The notes beneath the pieces are model-generated. The model saw only the letters and a list, made by a program, of their open reading frames with translations, was not told the DNA's origin and did not search any database. DNA of 64,000 nucleotides, taken from assembly GCA_039980135.1 (NCBI GenBank), contig JBDXCV010000013.1, positions 62,001-126,000 of the forward strand, in the 5' to 3' direction. The position numbers and the translations under genes were made by a program. Shown here piece after piece: positions 17,707-24,754 of the stretch (the stretch's first letter is position 1; every line of letters starts with the position of its first letter). Source of the DNA: Alphaproteobacteria bacterium. Its GTDB lineage: Bacteria; Pseudomonadota; Alphaproteobacteria; UBA6615.

Positions 17707-18399
17707 CTAATCCTCGAAAATGGCAACGGCGCGAATGGGGCTTGCCGTACCGCCCTTGATTTTTAACGGAAATCCCGCGAACCGGAAACGTCCTTTGCCG
17801 ACCAGCTGATCCAGGTTCATCAGGCATTCCATATGGGTGATGCCGCGTTCGGCACAGGCCAGATGCGCCAGGTAGTTCGGCTCGCCTTCGGGGGCGGGGC
17901 TGACCGTCTCGACACCGAACATCTTGATCTTCCGGTCCGCGAGCCAATGCACCGCCGGAACCGACAGGCCGGGAAAATTATGGACATAGTCCGGCGACCC
18001 GAAAAGCCGGTTGTGGATGCCCATATGGATCATCACCGTGTCGCCGGGTTTGATCACTTCGCCCGATGCTGCCAGTGCGGCTTCCATGTCCTCGACGCTT
18101 GCCTCGTAATTGTTCGGAACATCACCAAAATCCAGGCAGATAGCTTCGGTATAGAAATCCTCCAGGGGGACTTCATCGATGGACGGTGCGCCGGGCGCCG
18201 GATTGAAATGCACCGGCGCGTCCACATGCGTGCAGGAATGGTCGCTCATGGTGATCGACAGGGATTTCGACGTGAATTCGGTGTTGCCGGCGCGTTTGAT
18301 CTCCGAATGGTCATTCCAGACCGTGATGATCACCGGCGGATGATTTGGATGGGCCGGCGCGCGATGGTGAATCTCACGGCTCAGGTCGATGATGTGCAT
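17707..18399 (-). CDS. Cyclase-family metal hydrolase (kynurenine formamidase-like)
   Basis: This 230-residue protein is of the putative cyclase family. The metal-binding motif HxDAPxH is intact as THVDAPVHF near residue 59, preceded by SDHSC. The segments GDTVMIHMG and FGVETVSPAP also fit. Members hydrolyse N-formylkynurenine, isatin or similar ring amides or lactones with zinc or manganese. It sits just upstream of the VOC gene on the same strand, in a run that also holds a GMC oxidoreductase, an aldolase and an oxygenase. The actual substrate is unknown. Confidence 0.87.
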   Translation of the reverse strand: MHIIDLSREIHHRAPAHPNHPPVIITVWNDHSEIKRAGNTEFTSKSLSITMSDHSCTHVDAPVHFNPAPGAPSIDEVPLEDFYTEAICLDFGDVPNNYEASVEDMEAALAASGEVIKPGDTVMIHMGIHNRLFGSPDYVHNFPGLSVPAVHWLADRKIKMFGVETVSPAPEGEPNYLAHLACAERGITHMECLMNLDQLVGKGRFRFAGFPLKIKGGTASPIRAVAIFED

Positions 18400-18479
18400 G
18401 GCTGGTTCCCCCTGACGTGACCGCCCGGCATCGAACGGTCATGCTTGTCACACGATTATGACACTTCCAACGCTCGTTC

Positions 18480-20102
18480 CTAAACAGAAGCGGCGGGCAG
18501 GGGCGTTTTCCCTAGAATCATATCGGCGGCCTTCTCCGCGATCATGATCGTCGCGGCATTCGTGTTGGCGGAGTGCGACGTCGGGATGACCGATGCGTCG
18601 ATGACGCGCAGCCCGTCGATGCCGTGAACCTTGAGTTCGTCTGAGACCACAGCGGCGGGATCATGGGGCGGGCCCATTTTGCATGTTCCCATAAGGTGAA
18701 AGATCGTGGTGCCGCGCTGACGGGCGAAGTCGAGAAGCTCGTCATCGCTTTGTGCCGCGTCGCCGGGCGATGTCTCGTGCACATACCATTGCGCCAGTTC
18801 GGGGGTCCGGAGCATGCGGCGTGCCAAGCGCATGCCGTCGAGCAGGAGACGCCGGTCCGCCTCGGCATCCAGATAGTTCGGTTGGATCAGCGGCTTGTCG
18901 CGGGTGTCGGCACTTTGCGCGCGCACATGGCCGCGGCTTTCCGGGCGCATGGGCCACACCCCGGCTGTCATGCCGGGGAAATCATCGAGCTCATAGACCG
19001 CCGTTTCCTTGTAGCTGGCGGGTGCGAAGATGACCTGCAGATCGGGCTGATCCAGTGCCGGGCGGGATTTGCACAGCGCCAGCGCAATGCCGGGCGACTG
19101 GGCAAGAACCCCCTTGCGGAGCAGGCCGTATTTGATGGCTTCGACCGCGAGCGACAGGCCACGAGTACTTTCATTGATGGTTTTTACACCCTGCAACTGT
19201 GCGGCAATGCGGACGCCGAAGTGATCGGACAGGTTTTCGCCCACGCCCGCCAGCGCACGAACCGGGGCGACGCCGATACGCTGCAAAAGCTCTGCGGGAC
19301 CCACGCCGGAGACCTGCAGAATCTGCGGCGACGCGATCGCACCTGCGGCCAGGAGTATTTCGCGGTTCGCGCGCATCTCATGATCTTGATCTGCCCGGCG
19401 GTACCGGACGGCGGAGGCTCTTCGGCCCTCGAAGAGTATTTCGCGGACTTGTGCATGCGTCACGACGGTCAGGTTTGCTCGGCTGCGTGCAGGTTTCAGA
19501 AATGCACGCGCGGCACTCACCCGGCGCCCGTTCAAAATCGTGCGCTGGAAGTATCCGACGCCCTCCTGAACCGCGCCGTTGTAATCGAGCCCACGCGGGA
19601 TGCCGAGATTGACCACACCCTCGATGAACGCATCCGACACGGGGTCACGTCGGTCCACATCGGTGACTGCGAGTTCGCCGTCACGGCCACGGTATGTGTC
19701 GTCGCCTTCGCCGATGCGCCGTTCGCTGCGTTTGAAATAAGGCAGCACATCGGCAAAGCCCCAACCGCGATTACCCAACTGTGCCCAGGTATCGAAATCC
19801 ATCCGCTGGCCACGGTTGTAGATATGGCCGTTGATTGAGCTGGAGCCGCCCAGGGCCTTGCCACGGGGGGTGACGATGGCGCGCCCGGCGGTACCCGTAC
19901 TCGGTTCGGTTTCATACAACCAGTTCAGCCGCGGGTTCGAGAGCGTCTTGATAAACCCGGCAGGCATGTGAATGAAGGGATTGCGATCCGGCCCTCCCGC
20001 TTCGAGCAGGCAGATGCTGGCACCGGACGCCGACAGCCTGTTGGCCAGGACCGAGCCGGCGGAACCGGCACCAATGATGATGTAGTCGAAATCCTGACGC
20101 AT
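18480..20102 (-). CDS. GMC-family FAD-dependent oxidoreductase (choline dehydrogenase-like)
   Basis: This 540-residue flavoenzyme has an N-terminal dinucleotide-binding motif IIIGAGSAGSVLANRL and then LLEAGG. The GMC signature GGSSSINGHIYNRG lies near residue 85 and AAGAIASPQILQVSGVG near 255. The C-terminal active-site region is FHLMGTCKMG followed by DASVIPTSHSANTNAA, with the paired His and Asn. It oxidises an alcohol to an aldehyde or ketone. BetA-type regulators or betaine genes are absent, so choline is not a supported substrate. It lies 80 bases upstream of the cyclase gene on the same strand. Confidence 0.92.
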   Translation of the reverse strand: MRQDFDYIIIGAGSAGSVLANRLSASGASICLLEAGGPDRNPFIHMPAGFIKTLSNPRLNWLYETEPSTGTAGRAIVTPRGKALGGSSSINGHIYNRGQRMDFDTWAQLGNRGWGFADVLPYFKRSERRIGEGDDTYRGRDGELAVTDVDRRDPVSDAFIEGVVNLGIPRGLDYNGAVQEGVGYFQRTILNGRRVSAARAFLKPARSRANLTVVTHAQVREILFEGRRASAVRYRRADQDHEMRANREILLAAGAIASPQILQVSGVGPAELLQRIGVAPVRALAGVGENLSDHFGVRIAAQLQGVKTINESTRGLSLAVEAIKYGLLRKGVLAQSPGIALALCKSRPALDQPDLQVIFAPASYKETAVYELDDFPGMTAGVWPMRPESRGHVRAQSADTRDKPLIQPNYLDAEADRRLLLDGMRLARRMLRTPELAQWYVHETSPGDAAQSDDELLDFARQRGTTIFHLMGTCKMGPPHDPAAVVSDELKVHGIDGLRVIDASVIPTSHSANTNAATIMIAEKAADMILGKTPLPAASV

Positions 20103-20136
20103 TTCTCAATCCCTGTCGCGAGATGGGCGAAACAGC

Positions 20137-21297
20137 CTACCGGCCTCGCCCAAGATCTTCGATAATCTTGGAGGTGACCAGCCTGGAAATTCGATGGTCG
20201 GCATGCGTTTCGTCAATCAAGATGCGGAAATCGCCGCCCTTCGGTGTGTTCGACACGGCGTCGCGGACAATGTCCGCGTAGAGTTGGCTCCGCACACCGT
20301 TGAAGCAGCATCGATCATAGCGGTTGAATATTTGCGTCTGACGGCGACCGTCTCCCGACGCACCGAGGACGAACATTTCCAGATGGTTCGCGATCTCAAG
20401 GAGCGGCGCGTATGAAGGTGGGCCGTCGGGCATGATCTCTTGTCCCCGACGCATGTAGTTGGGGTAAACGCCCGAGATCACGTAACTGCGCTCGATATCC
20501 GAATCGAGCGCGGCCATCAGCATCGCGAAGAACCCGCCCATGGAAAAACCGACGACGTCGACGGATGCGTAACGCGCCCGACCTCGTGCATAGTTCAGGG
20601 CACCGAGTATGGGGCGAAGGTGATAGCGCAGTGGCCTGTCAAAATGGGACATCTCATGGAAGATGTTCGATTTCCGGTTCTGCCGGGCATGGGCCAGGAT
20701 TCCATCCTGATCGGAATCGACGAATGCCAGCGTTCCCCCATGCCCCAGTGCATTCAACGCAATGACGTCAAAACCCGCATCGAGCATCCCGGAAAGAAAA
20801 TGGGAGACATGATCGATCGGGTCCCCAAACCCGTGGTGATAGACCACCAGCCGCCCGTTGCCATTTGCCGCGCGGACAAAATAGGGGTTCGACGTCAGAG
20901 CCAGCCCTAGATCGAAATGCAGGCGGGTGACCGCCGTGCCCGCCGGCAGTTCGCCGAGCACACCGTCATCGCCGATTGTTACGTCGTCGGGCGCCTCGAC
21001 AACCGGCGTGCCATTGCCACCCCAAATCATCCGCATCAATCGTGCGCGGGTGACATCCGGGGTGCCGACAGTTTCCGGATCGATCATGGCGGCCGCGTCG
21101 ATCCGTTTCAGGGCGGGATCTATTCTTTCATAGAGGAAGGGATCGGGCGCCTTCAGACGACGATAGACAACACGGGTCGGGTCATAATGGTGGATCGCCA
21201 CTTCGACCGCGCCGGCCAGCAAGCCGATGGCGAGGATGGTCAGGCCCAATCTGCGCCAGGTCTTTTTCGATCCGAATGCTTGTGGCACGAACGGCAC
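20137..21297 (-). CDS. Membrane-anchored alpha/beta hydrolase
   Basis: This encodes 386 residues. A basic start and one hydrophobic helix (LGLTILAIGLLAGAVEVAI) suggest a membrane anchor with the catalytic domain outside. The hydrolase core has the oxyanion region YHHGFGD, the nucleophile elbow GFSMGG (Ser near residue 240) and a plausible catalytic His in DETHADHR near the C-terminus. It resembles carboxylesterases or lipases, with no close relative recognised. It lies 34 bases upstream of the GMC oxidoreductase gene on the same strand, so it may start that operon. Confidence 0.8.
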   Translation of the reverse strand: MPFVPQAFGSKKTWRRLGLTILAIGLLAGAVEVAIHHYDPTRVVYRRLKAPDPFLYERIDPALKRIDAAAMIDPETVGTPDVTRARLMRMIWGGNGTPVVEAPDDVTIGDDGVLGELPAGTAVTRLHFDLGLALTSNPYFVRAANGNGRLVVYHHGFGDPIDHVSHFLSGMLDAGFDVIALNALGHGGTLAFVDSDQDGILAHARQNRKSNIFHEMSHFDRPLRYHLRPILGALNYARGRARYASVDVVGFSMGGFFAMLMAALDSDIERSYVISGVYPNYMRRGQEIMPDGPPSYAPLLEIANHLEMFVLGASGDGRRQTQIFNRYDRCCFNGVRSQLYADIVRDAVSNTPKGGDFRILIDETHADHRISRLVTSKIIEDLGRGR

Positions 21298-21521
21298 GAT
21301 ATTCTTCTCGGGCAGTGACGCGCCTCGTTCGAATTATTCTCGGCTGTGGTGCAGGGTGCATCGCGAGAATGGAACGGGGCTCAACAGAATCTGCAGAGTC
21401 TCGATCTCGTCCGGCAGATACGAAGAACGTAGCATTCCGATTTTCGAAAATGAAACAGGCAGCCGCGACCGGACGAATAGGCTGCTCGGTGGAGGAATCA
21501 ACGAACCCGAAGCGGGGAAAA

Positions 21522-21595
21522 TGGAGGCCCGGGCCGGAATCGAACCGACGTACAAGGATTTGCAGTCCTCTGCATAACCACTCTGCCACCGGGCC
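21522..21595 (-). tRNA. tRNA-Cys (anticodon GCA)
   Basis: This is a 74-base cloverleaf on the minus strand with encoded CCA. The acceptor stem is GGCCCGG/CCGGGCC, the D-arm GGCAGAGTGG, the anticodon loop CTGCAAA and the T-arm GGTTCGAATCC. The GCA anticodon specifies cysteine. It is a monocistronic gene between the hydrolase and the PIMT-like gene. Confidence 0.95.
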
Positions 21596-21692
21596 GGTCC
21601 GAGAGCGCAATTCAGCGACGGCGCTTCATATCCCAGAATTGCGCATGGATTGGAAGGCCCCAACCGAATATCTGTGGTGGGGTTTGTACGAT

Positions 21693-21720
21693 TGTTTTGC
21701 GGCGGACCGGTATTTATAAG
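21693..21720 (+). promoter_or_regulatory. Candidate sigma-70 promoter for the PIMT-like/tolC genes
   Basis: A TATAAG -10 element (five of six matches) lies at 21715, with a weak TTGTTT -35 element 16 bases upstream. The predicted transcript start falls about 10 to 35 bases before either possible start codon of the PIMT-like gene. Confidence 0.35.
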
Positions 21721-21762
21721 TTTCAGGGCCTCAGATGAATGACGAGAACGGGTCTTCCGACG

Positions 21763-22425
21763 ATGAGTGATTTCGAAACAGCACGCCGCAACATGGTGGA
21801 TGGTCAGCTCCGTCCCACCAAGGTCACGGACATCCGCATTCTCGATGCGATGGGTGCGCTGCCGAGGGAGATGTTCGTGGACAAGTCGCATCAGGGCATT
21901 GCCTATGTCGATGAAGATATCGAGATCGCACCGGGCCGCCACATGATGGAACCGGTGGTCCTGGCGCGGCTCGTGCAGGCACTCGATATCCGCGCGACGG
22001 ATTCGGTGCTCGTGATCGGTGCCGGGACGGGGTACGACACGGCACTGATCGGAATGCTGGCCGGACCCGTGGTCGCTGTGGAGTCCGATCCGGAGCTTGT
22101 CGAGACCGCCTCGATGCTGATCAACCATCTCGGGATCGATAATGTGGCCGTCGTCGAAGCGCCACTGGCCGAGGGCTATGCCGCGCAGGCGCCGTATGAT
22201 CTGGTGTTTGTGGGCGGTTCAATACCGGAAGTGCCGGCGATGATCGCCGAGCAGGTCGCACCCGGCGGGCGTGTTGTCGCGGTTATCGGTGGGGCCGAAA
22301 ATGGTCTTCTGGGGCGCGCCTGTGTCATGACCCGGATTGATCAGGGTCTTTCGGGGCGTCCTATTTTCGATGCCGGGACCCGTCCGCTCCCGGGCTTCGA
22401 GGCCGCTGCGGAATTTGTATTCTAA
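21763..22425 (+). CDS. PIMT-like SAM-dependent methyltransferase
   Basis: This protein of about 220 residues has a protein-isoaspartate methyltransferase fold. The start MSDFETARRNMVDGQLRP is typical of the alphaproteobacterial version next to tolC. The SAM motif is VLVIGAGTGYDTAL, and the pre-motif HMMEPVVLARL corresponds to the substrate-binding loop of PIMT. The in-frame ATG at 21739 would add eight residues. Canonical Pcm is encoded separately at 48912. This divergent copy probably has a different target, and its constant link to tolC suggests an envelope or export role (inference). Confidence 0.8.
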   Translation: MSDFETARRNMVDGQLRPTKVTDIRILDAMGALPREMFVDKSHQGIAYVDEDIEIAPGRHMMEPVVLARLVQALDIRATDSVLVIGAGTGYDTALIGMLAGPVVAVESDPELVETASMLINHLGIDNVAVVEAPLAEGYAAQAPYDLVFVGGSIPEVPAMIAEQVAPGGRVVAVIGGAENGLLGRACVMTRIDQGLSGRPIFDAGTRPLPGFEAAAEFVF

Positions 22426-22479
22426 GTTTGCATTTGGGCGGGCGCTCGGGCACCTTGCCGTTGCATTTTACGCATGTGT

Positions 22480-22493
22480 GCCAACATGTTGGC
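22480..22493. promoter_or_regulatory. Perfect 14-bp palindrome upstream of tolC
   Basis: The sequence GCCAACATGTTGGC is a perfect inverted repeat, 37 bases before the tolC start codon and inside the 105-base gap after the PIMT-like gene. The position suits an operator bound by a dimeric repressor, but no regulator gene is adjacent and the binder is unknown. Confidence 0.4.
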
Positions 22494-22530
22494 GACACCG
22501 GACTCTAACATTCGAGAAGAGTTTTCAGGC

Positions 22531-23907
22531 ATGAACCTAAGGTATGGATTGAGCGCCGTCGCGGTACTGGCCTTTCTGGGCGTCGGCGTAACCTCCGCCG
22601 ACGCGGAAAACCTGCGTGAGGCGCTGGCACAGACCTACGAAACCAATCCCGACCTCGCCTCGGAGCGGGCGGGGCTGCGCGCGACCGACGAAAGTGTGCC
22701 ACAGGCGCTGTCGAACTGGCGCCCGGAAGTCGAAATCGATTCCTCATACGGGCTGCGCAAGCGCGATCGCGATTTCAACAGCGCGGCGCCCGACCTCGAG
22801 AATACGGATCAGGTCCAGTCGATCTCCCTGGGCATTTCGCAAAATCTGTTTCGCGGGTTCCGGACCCTCGCCGAATCCGATTCGGCGCGAAATCGCGTGG
22901 CGGCCGGGCGCGCGGGGCTGATCGACACCGAGCAGACAATCCTGCTCGAGGCCGTCACCGCCTATATCAATGTCGTCCGGGACCGGGTGATACTGTCGTT
23001 GCGTGAAAACAACGTGCGCGTGCTCGAGCAGGAACGCCAGGCGACGGCAGACCGTTTCGAGGTGGGTGAGTTGACCCGCACGGATGTTGCGCAAGCGGAC
23101 AGCCGGCTGGCGGATGCCGTCTCTCAGCGCACGCAGGCCCGTGGCGACCTGAACTCTTCGAACGCCGACTATGTCGAAGTCATCGGAACGGTGCCGGGAG
23201 ATCTCGTGCGCCCGGCATTGCCCGCCGGCCTGCCGTCTTCCGAGGAAGACGCGGTTCAGCAGGCAAAGACGAACAATCCGGCGGTCGTCGCCCAGGACTT
23301 CAACGAACGTGCCGACAGGGACCGGGTTGACCTGGTGGCGGGCGAGCTGCTGCCGACACTGTCCCTGGATGGCGAACTCGAGAAGAACAAGGATGTGCTC
23401 GGGTCGGACACGGTTACGACTGAACAATCGGTGACCTTGAACCTGACCGTGCCGCTGTATCAGGCCGGGGATGTTTACTCGCGTGTTCGCGAGGCCAAGC
23501 AGTCTGCGAACCAATCGCTTCTGGCGCTGGCCGAGGAAGAACGACAGGCACAGGAAGCCGCGCGCCAGAGCTGGGCAGATCTGACCTCGGCATCGTCGCG
23601 AATCGTTTCCGGGGAGGCGGAAGTCGCGGCCCAGGAAATCGCCTTCGAGGGAGTTCAGCAGGAAGCCCAGGTCGGCTCCCGGACCGTTCTCGATGTGCTG
23701 GATGCGGAGCAGGAACTTCTCGATTCGCGCGTGGATCTCGTCGTCGCACAGCGTGATGAGATTGTCGCGGCGTATCGACTGCTTCAGGCGATAGGTCGGT
23801 TGACGGCCGAAGATCTGGATTTGCCCGTTGCGATTTACGACCCGAACCGGAATTTCCGGGATGTCGAGGACAGGCTCTTCGGGTCCGATATCGCGGACGA
23901 GGACTGA
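22531..23907 (+). CDS. tolC: TolC-family outer membrane channel protein
   Basis: This encodes 458 residues from the ATG at 22531, giving a clean signal peptide (hydrophobic core AVAVLAFLGVGV, cleavage after SADA). The mature protein has two OEP repeats with long helices: LREALAQTYETNPDL, then ISQNLFRGFRTLAESDSARNRV in the first and TVPLYQAGDVYSRVREAKQ in the second. The C-terminal TVLDVLDAEQELLDSRVDLV is a strong TolC hallmark. It forms the outer-membrane exit duct for type I secretion and efflux pumps. No pump genes are adjacent, so it is probably the shared general TolC. Confidence 0.93.
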   Translation: MNLRYGLSAVAVLAFLGVGVTSADAENLREALAQTYETNPDLASERAGLRATDESVPQALSNWRPEVEIDSSYGLRKRDRDFNSAAPDLENTDQVQSISLGISQNLFRGFRTLAESDSARNRVAAGRAGLIDTEQTILLEAVTAYINVVRDRVILSLRENNVRVLEQERQATADRFEVGELTRTDVAQADSRLADAVSQRTQARGDLNSSNADYVEVIGTVPGDLVRPALPAGLPSSEEDAVQQAKTNNPAVVAQDFNERADRDRVDLVAGELLPTLSLDGELEKNKDVLGSDTVTTEQSVTLNLTVPLYQAGDVYSRVREAKQSANQSLLALAEEERQAQEAARQSWADLTSASSRIVSGEAEVAAQEIAFEGVQQEAQVGSRTVLDVLDAEQELLDSRVDLVVAQRDEIVAAYRLLQAIGRLTAEDLDLPVAIYDPNRNFRDVEDRLFGSDIADED

Positions 23908-23955
23908 TAATCCAGTCTCAACACGCAATAGCACCACGATGGCTGCGTTTTGACT

Positions 23956-23977
23956 GGCCCGGACTCGCCCGGGTTTC
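23956..23977 (+). terminator. Possible weak terminator after tolC
   Basis: A CCCGG stem pairs with CCGGG across a short loop, about 50 bases after the tolC stop, and is followed by TTTCT. The T-tract is short, so termination would be partial. Confidence 0.3.
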
Positions 23978-24026
23978 TAGTGTGCGTTTAGTTGTCATTA
24001 ACCAATTTCTGCGGTCATAGGCGACC

Positions 24027-24596
24027 ATGAGCGATACAAACGCCGATCAGCAAGAACCGTCGATGGAGGAAATCCTCGCGTCGATCCGTCGAATTATTTC
24101 GGAGGATGGCGAAGAGGAAGGTGATGGAGACGTCACCGTTGCCGATTCCGACGATGAAGCGCCGCCTGTCGAGGCGGTAAACGACGACTCCGACGAGGCC
24201 GAGGAAATGCCAGAGGACGATATCGATGACGACATCCTCGAGCTGACCGATGTGATCGACGACGGGGAGGCCGCGGAGCCCGAGCCTGAGCCGGAACCCG
24301 CGCCGGAGCCAGAACCGGAACCCGAGCCGGAACCCGAACCGGTTGAAGAAATCCTTGTCGCGGACGACAAAATTGTCTCCGACGAGGTCGAGGAGGTCAG
24401 CGCGGCGTCCATGTCCGGCCTGACCGCAGCGCTCGCCGCAAATGCGGCCATCGGCGACGGCAACCAAACGCTCGAGCAGCTGGTGAAGGATGTCTTGCGA
24501 CCGGTCCTGAAGCAGTGGCTCGACGACAATTTGCCCGAGATCGTCGACCGTATCGTCCAGGAAGAAGTTGAGCGTATCGCCAAGCGCGCCAAGTAA
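24027..24596 (+). CDS. popZ: PopZ-family pole-organising protein (DUF2497)
   Basis: This 189-residue protein has the three-part PopZ layout. A short N-terminal helix, EPSMEEILASIRRIISED, is followed by a long acidic Pro/Glu-rich linker (roughly residues 35 to 115, with a Glu-Pro repeat) and a C-terminal helical oligomerisation region, LEQLVKDVLRPVLKQWLDDNL to VERIAKRAK. PopZ assembles polar condensates that anchor the chromosome origin through ParB and recruit cell-cycle proteins. Position just before valS is typical of alphaproteobacteria. The linker is low-complexity and its length varies between species. Confidence 0.9.
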   Translation: MSDTNADQQEPSMEEILASIRRIISEDGEEEGDGDVTVADSDDEAPPVEAVNDDSDEAEEMPEDDIDDDILELTDVIDDGEAAEPEPEPEPAPEPEPEPEPEPEPVEEILVADDKIVSDEVEEVSAASMSGLTAALAANAAIGDGNQTLEQLVKDVLRPVLKQWLDDNLPEIVDRIVQEEVERIAKRAK

Positions 24597-24754
24597 GGCT
24601 GGCTCCGTTCAGATTTGATTTGTTGTCGTTGGCTGCCCGAAGGGTCTAGCCGCGACGCGTCGGCTTCGCTAAACACCCATCGCTGAACAACAGTGCGGAT
24701 CGCGCCGTTGCGATCAGCTGCGATCATCCGCGACCGATGCAAAGCCAAGTGACC

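Noticed and set aside
18480-20102. GMC oxidoreductase as choline dehydrogenase BetA
   Set aside because: No betB, betI or betaine transporter is nearby, and the family is too broad to assign choline from sequence alone.
24270-24350. Glu-Pro coding tandem repeat in popZ as a possible CRISPR or satellite
   Set aside because: It is an in-frame low-complexity linker typical of PopZ, with no spacers.
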